Part shown: positions 46,565-57,592 of the stretch, piece by piece
How positions within the stretch are numbered: position 1 is the stretch's first letter
Layout: each line of letters starts with the position of its first letter
Assembly: GCA_003313425.1 (NCBI GenBank)
Contig: NHZP01000069.1
Coordinates: forward strand, 181,093 to 245,092
Direction: 5' to 3'
Length of the DNA stretch: 64,000 bases
DNA from: Pseudopyrenochaeta lycopersici
Taxonomy: Eukaryota > Ascomycota > Dothideomycetes > Pleosporales > Pseudopyrenochaetaceae
The notes under the pieces: generated by a model
Database searches by the model: none
What the model was told of the DNA's origin: nothing
The model's input: only the letters and a program-made list of their open reading frames with translations
Translations under genes and position numbers: made by a program

Positions 46565-46740
46565 GCAGCAGACGCAGCAGTTCCAGCAGACGCAGCAGTT
46601 CCAGCAGACGCAGCAGTTCCAGCAGACGCAGCAGTTCCAGACGCAGCAGTTCCAGCAGACGCAGCAGATGCAGCAGTTCCAGCAATTCCAGCAATTCCAG
46701 CAGTTTGAGCAGTTTCAGCAGTTTCAGCAGTTCCAGCAGT
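46565..46740 (+). repeat. Gln/Phe/Thr coding repeats (CAGCAGTTCCAGCAGACG)
   Basis: 15-18 bp units encoding QQFQQT then QQF. They lie between the recombinase-like domain and the helicase part, where helicase motifs Q, I and Ia would be expected. A frame change to the helicase frame occurs just after. Confidence 0.9.
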
Positions 46741-47423
46741 GGCAACGGTGGCAACTGAGGCAGAATTAAAGGCAGTAGTTAATAAGTCGCATGTTGTTAT
46801 TACAGCAGACTCGTGGCGGATAAAGCTGCACAGGCTAAAGGATCTTCGGCTGCTACCGTGCCAGCAGGTACTACTTACAGCTACGTTGCCGCCGTCGCAG
46901 GAGAGGCAGCTACAGGAGGTAATGTTAATGCGCGGAGCAACAATTATCCGCGCAGAGACAACGCAGCGACGTAGGACGCAGTATACAGTAGTACGCTGCA
47001 GGCGTAAGGTAGAGCTGCAGGAGACGGCTGTAGAGCTCGCGCGCAGGCTGATGGACAAGGCAAGGTTGCTTAGTAGCGCGCAGGTAGCAGAGGTAGCAGG
47101 AGGACGAGAGGTAGCAAGAGCGAAAGGGGTTGTGTACTGTCGCAGCAAGGCGCTGTGTGAGCAGCTAGCAGGGCGGCTAGGCTGCGTAGCGTACCACGCA
47201 GGCATGCCCGAGCGTGCAGAGGTACTAGAGAGGTAGAGACAGTCAGGAGGGCTAATCACGTGCACGTCAGCGCTTGGAGTAGGAGTAGATATCGCGCAGG
47301 TGCTCTTCACGCTGCATGTAGAGAGGCCGTGGGGGATGGTTGATTTTGTGCAGGAGAGCGGGCGAGCGCGAGGGGCAGGCAAGGCAGTGATTCTAGTGGT
47401 GCAAGGACAGCAGTGGCAGAAAG

Positions 47424-47520
47424 CTGAGGCAGAGGCAGAGGCAGAGGCAGAGGCAGAGGCAGAGGCAGAGGCAGAGGCAGAGGCAGAGGCAGAGGCAGAG
47501 GCAGAGGCAGAGGCAGAGGC
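47424..47520 (+). repeat. 6 bp coding repeat GAGGCA, about 16 units
   Basis: Encodes alternating Glu-Ala directly after helicase motif VI, followed by an Arg-Gly-rich segment (GRGRVRGRVRGRGRGRG). Confidence 0.95.
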
Positions 47521-48689
47521 AGGCAGAGGCAGAGTCAGAGGCAGAGTCAGAGGCAGAGGCAGAGGCAGAGGAGCAGCAACCGATGAACGATAGCGAGGTG
47601 ATGGACGCGTTTATTAGCACAGTAGGTTGTTGAAGAGCAGTAATAAGTTGGTATATAGACGGCAGGCAATTATCTTGTAGACAGCTACAGGCAAGAGCAA
47701 ATACAGGAGTAGACGGCGCAGCAGACGGCGCAGCAGAAGGCGCAGAGATAGCGTTCTGCGATAACTGTGAGGAGCAGGAGTATAGAGGGCAGAAACAGTG
47801 GCAGGACGAGGAGCAGCTACAGGCGAGGCAGGAGCAGGTAGTACGGGCGAAGCTCGATGAGCTATCACAGACGACGTGTCCATACTGCTGGGGTATGTTG
47901 CATGAAGTATTCAGGAGGGAGGAGGGCAAGGTGGTAGTACAGCAGGAGGAAGAGGAGGAGGAGTATGAGGCAGGGCAGCAAGAGGAGGAAGAGGCGGAGC
48001 AACAGACTAAGCAGCAAGCTGAGCAGCAAGCTAAGCGGCAGGCCGAGCAGCAGACCAAGCTGCAGACTGAGCAGTAGGCCGAGCAGCAGGCCGAGCAGCA
48101 GGCCAAGCAGCAGGCCAAGCAGCAGGCCGAGCAGGAGCTCGAGCAGAGAGAGCGCGAGGCGGCAGTACATAGTCTGTGGCAGTGTCCGCGGCTTAGGCAG
48201 GAGGGGTTGCAGGATATAGAGGAGCTGCGGAGTAGGGTAAGGTATAAAAAGGAGGTTTAAACGTGCTGGAAGTGTGGGATAATAGAGTATCTCTGCGGCA
48301 GAACGCAGGGTAGTAAGCAGAGCAGCAAGCAGAGCTGTAAGCAGAGTAGTAGGCAGGCAGATTGTGCATAGCCGAATGTAGCGATAGCAGTACTATATAG
48401 GCTACGAGTAGTAGCAGAGGCAAAAGCAAAGCTAGAGGTAGGTAGAGGAATTTAAGATAGTAGGCTTTGGGAGGTAGGATATTAAGGGCAGGTAGATAGT
48501 AAGGAGGAGCTAGGTAGATGGATAGGAGAGGTATATCAAGATAGGCGGATTTTTAAGCATATTACTACTCAGGTATGCCGCTAGGGAATGCCCCCCTCTC
48601 CTAAACTAAACCCTTTCGGGAAGTCATTGCCTCTTCCAGCCAAACCCCCTCGCATCTTATGCGACCTCTCTACGCGCACACATGTTACG

Positions 48690-51600
48690 CGTCAACGCGC
48701 TTTTGCTTGCTAACTTATTACGAACATCCTTCTCCCCAACTACTACAGCTTACTGATTAGCTCTATCTTACTGCGTACTCCTTGTACTTCTTACTAGCCG
48801 TAGAGCTGCTATAACGGCTTAACTCGGATTAAGAGAGCTCCTTAAGCAGCTTAATCTCCACGTCAACGAGCCTGAGCCAGTTATTATCTGTCGCCTGTGT
48901 AAATTTACTCTGCATAGCACTAGTAAGTCTATCGCTGATTATGTGGTTAAAAAACACAACTATTCTAGGTATATAACGAAGCAGCTACGCGAACTTCTTA
49001 AACTGTACAACATCCTAGGCCTAAGAGAGCTCCGCCTGCGACTAGACTACTCTCCGCCTTATCCCTATCTTACTAATTACCTTAGAAATACGTGTAAGCA
49101 TTATAGCTATAAGACGACGAGCATTAACCTTATAGGTCGCTATTTATCTGCTAAGCACGGCGTAAAGCGCAAGTCCTTGATATAGCTCCATGATCATGTT
49201 AGCTGAGGCCTGATGCTCTAAAGCTAGGACTATAATAGGGCGTACGGTTATTAGATTGTGAAACAGGATTGTACATCTGCTACTCGCAGTTCTGTCGTCG
49301 ACAGCAGCTTGCAACAGACCTCTGCACCGCGCCTGCAGCGCCTTAAACAGCTACATCTTAAAGAACTTAAACGCATAAATCGTCGTCGAACGAATATAAC
49401 TAATAACCTTGGCGGTTGCGACATAGCTTTGAACACGAACTAGATGCGACGCACTGGATAGGCGGAAACCTTTGCTGGTGCAGAGCGCAGGCTCCTTGTG
49501 CAGCTCGCGCAGATCCCTGTTGTTACGGTGCAGAATCTGCACCTTAGACTCTACGGAGGCGTAGACCTATACAGCTGCAAGGAAGATAAGTATAGACTAA
49601 GCCTTCTAGTCGCAGCGCTAGACTAAGTCTTTGATTAATATGAAGACACAGTCCGCTATACTGATGTTTTAATCTAGTGTCTGCTTTATAGTTTATACCC
49701 TGATCGCACGTATAAGGCGCCTTTTAAGTTAGTTAGTCGTAAGGTAACTACCTAAAGATATAGAAGGATCTTTAAGATAGTTTTCTGTTTCTGTGTACGC
49801 TTCTAGAGGCTGGACAAGTGCGCACGATAAAACCTTCTACGTAGGTCTCTTACTAAAGAGTAAGATGAGTTGCTGCACTAACTGTGGTTTGACTAGGCAT
49901 GGTCCCTTATGCCCGAGATAAAGACGAAGGAGGTAGAGCCGCGCGCATACTAATTAAAATTAGGCCCTCTAAACTTAGAAACCTGGGAATTAATTTTAGA
50001 AGATAAGAGCGACGAGTCTGCCTCTGTTATTACAGACGATAGTAAGGAAGAGTTTGAATTAGCAGAAAGTCTACTAATAACTATATCAGAATTTAAGGAG
50101 CCTTCTAAAAGTTATAGTTTCTTAAAAAGGAATAGTAGAGAAGCTCTTTCTTGGGCTAAGTATATAAAGCGCCGCTAGTCTACTAGTATAGCCTACGCTG
50201 TAAGTGCTCTAGATTTAAGAAGGGATTATGAAACTCCTTAACCTTTTAAAAAAAAGGAGGCGACATAGAGTAGCCTACTAGAAGATATGCTCTTCTGCTT
50301 TATATATTTTCTATTAATAGAGGAATATAAGGATAGCACGCTGTCCTCTACCCTTCTGATATACTCCAGCGGTGTTCTTAGCTTAACTTAAGGTGGCTCT
50401 ACATTCGAACGCGCGGGGAATTATACGTTAAAATTATCTGCTATAATCTATTACGTTTGAATAATTATCCTTAAAGCTACTCTTCCTTAGTTTGCTTATG
50501 TTAGCCTAGGTTAGAGCGTTAGACTACGCTATAGACAAGTAGAGCTCCTTAATTAGGCCTGTAGAAAAAATTTATACCTAAGATCGCTAACACTAATAAA
50601 TAAGCTTCTTAGCCTACACAATTACAGGAGGGTAAGCAGTTACTTAGAAGGGCTCTTATTCCGCGTAACTTAGAGCTAAGACAGCTAGGTTATCTCTTAG
50701 GAAAAACATAGCCTTTCTATAGCAAAGTTCTGTTAGATCAGCTACAACTCTATTTAGGACACTTTAGCAGTATATAGTAAACTTATGTATAGTTAGAGTC
50801 CGCCAATCAATCTAGGTAGTATTCGTGACTATCTTACTAATACTTCTGCTAGCTATTCCTTCGTGACTGACAGTGCGAATAGCCTCTTAGAATTATACCT
50901 AGAGCTATCTTACAGGGCTTCCTTAGCGACGGTTAATAGACTGCTAGCTAATGATAACTGGGACGACTAAGCAGTCCGCTAGTACCTAGAGCTATACAGT
51001 TAAATAACTAAGCTAATAATATTATTACTGTATTTGCTAGGAGGACAGGCTCTAAGGGGAACAGAACTGTCAGCGCTTGAGCACTGTAATAGATCTTCAA
51101 CATCTTATAGTGTATGTGTATATTCACGTAAGATAGCGCTAATCTTTAGGCACGCTAAGTCCTAGCGCTTAACTAATTATAAGTTCTACGTAGTAAGATT
51201 TATACTAGATAAAGTTAGTCAGCTTCTCTACTATTATCTTGTGTTCATTTAGCTATTTGTATGCATGCTCTATTAAGAGTTCTACGCAGGGGACATTAAT
51301 AGCACGCTTCTCTTTTTATTACTAACTGTTCTAAAAGAGCTATTAAAGACGTCAGTGCTTACAAAGGTACTTAAGCGTTAAACTACGAGCACTGTAGGTT
51401 TCTAATTAAGCGTTAGGACATATTAATAGCTAGTAATTACAGTAACTAATAAACATATTTAACACATATTAGAACCTTTTAACAGGCATAATAACTGAAG
51501 CACAAAGGCAGATCTAAATATAGTATATGCATGGCAGAGTAGGCACAGACTACTGCAAAGAGGTATGTTATATAGAATTAACGGTGCATTCCTGGATACG

Positions 51601-53500
51601 CTTCAACCTGCGCTGCTTAATATTTATAAATAGGCATTAAATAAGTAGCATAAGTTTCTGCAGCTAGAACCAGCAGCTTATAACGCCTGTATTAAGATAA
51701 TTAAAGGTTAAAAGCGTAAGGTAGCGTCTTCTTCTAGCGATAGTTCTCCAAAACAGCGTTATACTACTTAGCGAACGGGCATAGATTCATCCCCACTAAA
51801 TAAGTAAGCCCTCCTTAAGCCTATGCCACATAAGATCAGCTAAGGCCTGTAGGCGAAGGAAGTTAAAGTTACCTTTTACAAAAGTACACTAAAACAAGCA
51901 TAGCTAGGTTATATACCTATCTTTAGTCGCCTAAGTTACTTTAAGCGCGACAGAGTAATTAAGGAGAGGAAAAAGATTTTAGCCTATATTACGAGCGAAG
52001 AAGCAGAACTTAACAGATACTTTAATTCCTGCTACTAGCTGCATAGTATAGATAAAGAGTTTATACGCTAGAGAAACGTTAGCTGCTAGCTTTGTTACGC
52101 AGACAGTAGGAAGATAGAGCCTGATTACCTACTTAAGCACTATAACTATTACTGTAGCTCCGCAAGAGCTTAATAAATTTTTAATTAGCTTTAAGCGCTT
52201 AAGCTTCCACAGCGCTTAAGGGGTGCTAGCTAGTGCGATTTATGCTCTATAACTGAATTTGTGTGTGCAGATATTATTACAGGCGTCTGGCTAGGTAACG
52301 CCAAGTACGAGGCCGAAAGAAGTTATTAGAGAGAGCAGGCGGAGAAGTTACTTAACAGGGATAGGAAATGCTAAATAAAGCTGGTAGTAAAGAGGACTAT
52401 TACTGCACTTTATACTTATAATGAACATATCCTAGGAGCCTTTTTAATAGAAAGACTTAGTGAGGAGAACAGAGTAGATATTATGGCGAAGAATTAGGTA
52501 GAGTTCTGGTTCTGGCAACGCGTCTCTCTGGGTAGCAGTACAGTCTTAAGGCTTCTTTTCGTGTTTAAAATACTTATAAGTACTTTCAACTTTAGATGAT
52601 CCTAGCTATTAGCAACAAAGAGCCCTAATTTAAGCGTAATCTCCCTACTACTATGTAGTTACGGCTGGGACAACGACGATAAAGTATAAGGCTAGCATAA
52701 CACGTTAAAGTAGTAGATAGGAAAATGTGGATTCTGTGCTAGACGCGGGCTTAAAGATACTAAGATCAATTACAGTTTAAGCAACTGTAGGCGCGGGGGA
52801 TTAACACAGCAGTTAATCTGTATGGGCGAAGCTATCTTTCTTAAAGGTTTTAAAGCAAAAGGTGGTTGTGCGAGGTGCGCTGTGCCTTAAGAAATTTGTA
52901 ACAGGTAGGCAAAATTAAGCGACAGAGTCTAGAGAGAGTAACCTCTAGAACGTTATTAATACGGGCGCTTAGTATACAATACAGTTATTAGGCTATACTA
53001 ATGTACTAATACAAGGTACGCCTTTAACTTATTAATAATGATAGAAGAGGAGGGTAAGGAGGAGTACTGTGACCTGGATAATGTTAACGTGACCATGTAG
53101 CTATATAGGAAGTTAGTTGTTGCTAACGTTAAAGGTACTAAGATGCTGCGACAGCTTTAGGTATGGACGCAAATGCTATAAAAGGCACGCTTAGAGTACT
53201 AAGATTTTAGAGTACTTTTAGAGTTATTATAATAACACTAGATCTCTACTAAGTAGCTAGAGTACAATAATGCTGCAGCATATCAGCCCTAGTTCTTCTA
53301 ATAAGTACCCTTAAAAATGTACTGTTACAAGAAGGAGCGAAGACATTAATTAAAATATACAGTTACTTACATTACGCGATGTTATTATAATTCTATTACT
53401 ACTCGTATAGAATACGCATCCTTAACTTTTAGACAGGTAGACAAAGGCTTAGAACTACTTAATAATGCTTTCTTAAAGACTTTGGCGTCTTAGTCTATAA
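48690..53500 (+). pseudogene. OrsD-recombinase-like gene B without a helicase motor, RIPed
   Basis: N-terminal OrsD-type fingers: ICRLCKFTLHSTSKSIADYV with a trailing Lys-His, and a longer open block 48943-49185 (TKQLRELLKLYNILGLRELR, LTNYLRNTCKHYSYKT, YLSAKHG). A central helical region includes PDRTYKAPFKLVSRKVTT and CFCVRF. The recombinase-like block at 51030-51600 reads LGGQALRGTELSALEHCN, FRHAKS, VRTY**LVI and RGMLYRINGAFLDTLQP. Then, with no helicase motif, come Cys clusters CWLCYADS-like (about 52085), LCSITEFVCADI and GGCARCAVP*EICNR (about 52870). Its order is that of gene A minus the RecQ motor. Nearly all stops are TAA/TAG. Confidence 0.65.
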
Positions 53501-53589
53501 GCAGCATGGTACTGCAGTCGTTAATCTTAACACGTATCCCCTGCAGTATTATACTATGTACCTAAACTGTACCTTTAGGGTTATATTAG

Positions 53590-53690
53590 GTTGCCCCTAG
53601 GGGCAAGAATTAAGTTAGCCTCTAGAGGCAAGACCCTAGGGGGTTAACAAGCGTAGGAAGTAATGCCTGCCCCTAGGGGCAAGATGCCTG
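53590..53690 (+). repeat. CCCCTAGGGG palindrome cluster
   Basis: TTGCCCCTAGGGGCAAG occurs at about 53593, a related CCTCTAGAGG at about 53619, a CCCTAGGGGG at about 53636 and GCCCCTAGGGGCAAG again at about 53669. The core is the same as in the 53 bp array at 38258-38522. Confidence 0.85.
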
Positions 53691-53839
53691 TGCAAACAAC
53701 GTAGCTTTACGAACTTTAAAACTTTATATAGCCTTCCTACCTACTACTCTATAGCGTGCCTATTCTATAAGAAGCTATTTTCCTAGGCTCTATTATATAA
53801 AAACCGCTCCTATAAAACGCAAAGGCGATAAAACAGCTG

Positions 53840-54600
53840 TTAAGGGAAGGAAGAAGTAACGAGTAGAGGTGAAAGATGTAGACTCCGTTCACGAGCAGGC
53901 TGAGCTATATCAACTGGCTACTGCTAGGTTTCCAATCAATGTGCTTACTTCAGAGTAGACGACTGGCACCAACCGGTCCATCAACGAACACTACAAGCGC
54001 CGCCTCTGCCAGACATTCAGAGAAGTAGGCGTCCTTCGCAGAAATAAAAGCCGCTGACTGCAGGTTGCTTACACAAAAGCGCAAGTGCACCAGATGCTTG
54101 ACTATCTTAGGCTGAGAGAAAGCGGAGTTCTGAGCGATCGTAGTAGCTAGCGAACTAAGGGAGGAGATAATGCGGATTAGCCATCGTTCAAAGACTAGAG
54201 TAGCGTTGTTGGATAGAGGGCAGAACCTATAGCGTGCAACTATTAAGTAGAGGCCTTAAAGGAATATTTACATAGTTCTTAGTCTGCGCATAGGGGGCGG
54301 TAGTAGATTAGTAACATCTACGACAAAGGTTCCATCCCTTAAGCCGCAGCAGCTAAGACGAGCTAACCCTAACAGCAGACGCAAAAAAAAAGCTTATAGG
54401 TAGCTGTTATTAAGAGCTAAGTTTTTAGGACGGGCTCTTAAGTGGCCGGGACCACGTCTAACCAAAAAACCTTGCCTAAATGCGAGATACTGTCGTTATT
54501 CCGCTACTAACTGTTAAAGTCTATAGGCAGGATATTTAAGTAGAAGCGTCTGCGAACTAATACAGTCTTTGGGTCTAGTCTTGAGCGAAGACTATATAAG
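53840..54600 (+). pseudogene. unrecognised coding relic (type X, copy 2)
   Basis: Plus-strand frame with TAG/TAA: VKDVDSVHEQAELYQLATAR, TNRSINEHYKRRLCQTFREV, a helical stretch, ALKEYLHSS (about 54255) and ISNIYDKGSI (about 54320). The last two blocks resemble the relic at 39170-39290. The stretch with Asn/Arg/His residues could be DNA-binding. The family was not recognised. Confidence 0.4.
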
Positions 54601-54642
54601 GAAGATTATCTACAATATGCTTGTAAGACTACGCTGTGTAAT

Positions 54643-55446
54643 TTAAATAGCTACTAACACGGTAAGAGCTGTAAAAAGCTAGATAAGAGGTGTGCTATGT
54701 AGTAACTCGCCGTAGTTCTTATTCTCGTTCTTATTCTCGCTGTCAAAGTTTACAGTAATATTCATAGCCAGCCTCGTTAACTTAGGCCTAGCCTCCTAAG
54801 TTTTGCGCGCTTTCTCAGACCTAGTCCTAGTAGGTCTCTTGCTTTTTGATCGTTCCAGGCTTCTTTTTACCTCCTGTTTACTTAGTGCATTATACACGTT
54901 CCCTGCAACGGTGTGTAGGCTAGCCTACGGCTCCACAAACAACGCTGCTGGGTCCTTAGGTTAGCTATCTGTTATGTTTAGAAGAAGCTGTGTAGAGCTA
55001 TCTAGTAGAGGCAGGTTACTAGTTAGTAATTCTATAGTATAAGGTGCCTGCGAGGAGAGCTTTTTTGGGTTAATAAGCTCGTATACTATCTTGCCCGCGA
55101 GAAACGTAAGCTAATAGGAGGACACTAGACCTGACTGCATAGAGTAAAGAGACAGAGAGGATGTATTACATCTGGCCTTATCAACTAGAAGGAGCGTGTA
55201 GGAGCTAGGAAGCCTCTGCTCTGTGCCTATCCTTACAGCTATAGTAGGATCTATAGTAGCTGCGGGGCCTACGTGTTAGGGTTATGTTACTATGCACAGC
55301 GTAGATAGCAACTTACGCTCTACAGGGATGCTAACACCGCTACTAGCAACTGCTGTGTTAAATTCTATAGTAAGATTATCTATAGCTATGCCTCTTACAG
55401 ACTGTAAAAGGCTAGCTATTAGAACTGTACGATAAGTAAAGTGCAT
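54643..55446 (-). pseudogene. RIPed gene for a secreted or cell-surface protein, 268 codons
   Basis: Minus-strand frame from ATG 55446 to TAA at 54643-54645, one frame throughout. The first ~19 residues (MHFTYRTVLIASLLQSVRG) look like a signal peptide. The body has Asn-X-Ser/Thr sites, segments such as SSYTLLLVDKARCNTSS and YELINPKKLSSQ, then a Lys/Arg/Ser-rich stretch. The end has an ENKNENKN run followed by a hydrophobic tail (LFTALTVLVAI), compatible with a GPI or membrane anchor. About seven TAA/TAG interrupt it. The family was not recognised. It is divergently oriented to the repeat precursor gene at 56515, with about 1.07 kb between starts. Confidence 0.5.
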
Positions 55447-56514
55447 TTTTAGTAGGCAGGCGTAAGAGGAGATAGATAGATAAATAGGAGGACAGGACGT
55501 TTAGGCTGGGTAGGTAAGAATAGACGAAAGAAAAGAGAAAGGGGCACAGTGAATCCAAAGATAAAGGAAATGCAGCAGAGACAGATGCCGAAAGAGCGTT
55601 AGTTTTTTATAGCTGTTACCTTGCTGCCGTATATTACATACAGACTTAGTGTAAAGCGCAGTACAAGGTAAAGATAGCATACCTAACACTAGCGTTTCTC
55701 TACGTCCCTGCTGCATTATGTAAAGACCTTAGTTGTTAATAAAACAGTATAGCGAGAATAGCTAAACGTCCAAGTAACTAGCATGTTAGTAAATCCCGAC
55801 TGTTAGGCCTGTGTTAGGGAAGTGAGAACCAGCGGTTGAAACAGTTCGCTAAGGGAGGTGCAGTAGAGACGCATAGACTGTTAGAGGTTAGAGTAAATGC
55901 ACGAGCTGCGCTAAGATACTTATAGCAGCTTCTAGAAGGCTTTGAAACACTACACAGACTAGACAGGTATTTCTTAGCTGCTAATCCTGTTACCTAATAC
56001 AGCTGCTTCGTTTATGCCCCCTTCTGTTCAGTGTAGTAATTAATTAGCGCAATTGTGTTAAGTTCGGCCGCGTTATGCTAAATAGGCCGTGCACTAGAGG
56101 TGCTAGGGAAGTACTGTTCATGCTAAGGCAATGCGGGTCTAGTTATTATTGTTGTCTATGTTGCGACGTCCCTGCCAAGAACAAACCCTACGAGTTTCTT
56201 TAAGAGCCTCCCTTATTATACAATTATTTTTGCTAACAAATAGATAGGTTTAAAGGGCTATCGTTTATGCGTCTGGCTTAGTAGCTAACATGTTGAAACG
56301 ATGTAAGCAGCTTAGCATGTTAGGGGCACGATTTTCGTCCTTATAGGAGGTATCTTAAAAGGATATAAAATAAGCATCTTTTACCCTAATTAGAACTTAT
56401 ATTATTAGCATCTCTCTATTTCATTTCTAGACACGCATCTTCTGTAAATAATTTTACTTAGCGCTCTTTTCCCTAACTTTAAGACTACTAATCCTTAATA
56501 AAGCCCCTTTTACT
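55447..56514. promoter_or_regulatory. shared intergenic region of two divergent secretory-protein relics
   Basis: No gene was recognised inside. A TATA box-like TATAAAA at 56364-56370 lies 145 bp upstream of the plus-strand start, followed by a pyrimidine-rich leader typical of fungal 5' UTRs. The open frame at 55501-55716 (-) is probably 5' leader of the minus-strand gene. Confidence 0.4.
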
Positions 56515-56652
56515 ATGTAAGCATTAACAGTCGCGGCTATTTTAGTGTTTACTGCAGGCATAACTGCTAATGCTGCACCTGTTATCCTCTTAGAAGGTCT
56601 CTCTGATAGCCTTCTGTCTGGGCTTCTAACTACGGTTGGCCTTAATATACCT

Positions 56653-56723
56653 GTAGGTGTTAATAATCTGTAGGTCCTACACAGCGAATAATATACTAGG
56701 TTACTAATAGTATTAGGAGCTAG
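56653..56723 (+). other. predicted intron of the repeat-precursor gene
   Basis: GTAGGT at the 5' side, TTACTAAT 23 bp before the end, TAG at the 3' side. Removing 71 bp joins frame 1 of the signal-peptide exon to frame 0 of the repeats without shifting a codon. The two stops inside it would then not matter. Confidence 0.5.
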
Positions 56724-56765
56724 ATAATCTGAGACTAGAGTTCTGAGGAGGCCCAGGCGGTTACA

Positions 56766-57592
56766 AAGAGAGAGCTACAGCGAGGCTGGGGCCGCGGTAG
56801 ACGTAGCTAGGCGGGTCGTGTTAGCGGTGTTGTTAAGGGTGTAACTAAGGGGATTGGCGGCGCAGTAGACGTAATTTTCATTAGGCAGACGATCTAGAAC
56901 CAGACATCTCAAGAGGCGCAGCTAGTGGCGAAGAGAGAGCCACAGCGAGGCTGGGGCCGCGGTGGACGTGGCTGGGCGGGTTGTGTTGGCGGTGTTGTTA
57001 AGGGTGTAACTGAAGGTATTAGTAGGGTGGCAGATGGAATCTTTATTGGACAGATAATCTAAGACCAGACGTCTAAGGAATCGCAGCTAGTAGCGAAGAG
57101 AGAGCCACAGCAAGGCTGAGGACGTAGTAGACGCAGGTGAGCTGGTCGTATTAGCGACGTTGTTGAGGGCGTAACTAAAGGTATTAGCGGTACAGCAGAT
57201 GCTATTTTCATTGGGCAGACGATCTAAGACTAGACCTCTTAGGAATCGCAGCTAGTTGCGAAGAGGGAGCCGCAGCGAGGCCGGGGACGTAGTAGACGCG
57301 GGCGAGGTAGTTGTGTTAGCAGTGTTGTGGAGGGCGTAAGTAAGGGATTAGCGGCGCAGCAGACGCAATTTTTATCGGACAGACAATCCAAGACCAGACC
57401 TCTTAGGAGGCGCAGCTAGTAGCTAAGAGGGAGCTGTAGCGAGGCTAGGGACGTAGTAGACGCGGGCGAGGTAGTTATGTTAGTGGGGTGGTTAAGGGTG
57501 TAAGTAAGGGTATTAGCGGGGTGGCAGATGGAATCTTTATCGGACAGACGATACAAGACCAAAGCTCTAAGGAGGCGCAACTAGTGGCGAAG
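56766..57592 (+). repeat. 165 bp tandem coding repeat, five units
   Basis: Unit boundaries at the AAGAGA/AAGAGG Lys-Arg codons given above. Four units are 165 bp (55 codons); the fourth is 164 bp, with a single-base loss near 57320-57340 that changes the frame. Units differ mainly by transitions. Confidence 0.9.

Larger units (their letters stand above)
43695..48480 (+). pseudogene. OrsD-recombinase-like-RecQ helicase gene A (telomere-linked-helicase type), RIPed
   Basis: OrsD (DUF3505) N-terminus: VCRQHTCAVYGLDQHLERQH, a second zinc-finger-like CGFLSTSRKCIQKHINEQHG and WRPVKVQTFFRE. The frame continues through TAG at 44532, 44913 and others (45252, 45372, 45540, 45753) to a recombinase-like domain at 45771-46500: GGQPARGPELLSVW, TRYHKTQ, EYRHVAVGIG, QSGRFTTTGLVAYAV. 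After a Gln/Phe repeat and a frame change near 46740, the second half of a RecQ motor follows: VVNKSHVVITADSWR (DECH expected), LLTATLPP, VVYCRSKALCEQLA, GLITCTSALGVGVDIA, VDFVQESGRARGAG. The Walker A half is absent. The tail has CPYCW, HSLWQCP and CWKCG clusters. Such genes lie near telomeres; this one is inactive. Confidence 0.85.

Noticed and set aside
47393..48170. Long Cys/Leu-rich minus-strand frames (241 and 101 codons)
   Set aside because: Antisense of GAGGCA and CAG-rich repeats in the helicase gene tail.
43695..48480. Reassigned TAA/TAG codons (read as Gln) instead of nonsense mutations
   Set aside because: Intact genes in the same window (pogo transposase, carboxylesterase) use CAA/CAG for Gln and end in TAA/TAG. 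Trp positions also read TAG, and paired copies differ at these sites. RIP explains all of this.
54643..55446. PEBP-family identity for the secreted relic, suggested by YTLLLVD
   Set aside because: The downstream His-Arg-Tyr and DPD motifs of that family are missing, so it was left unassigned.
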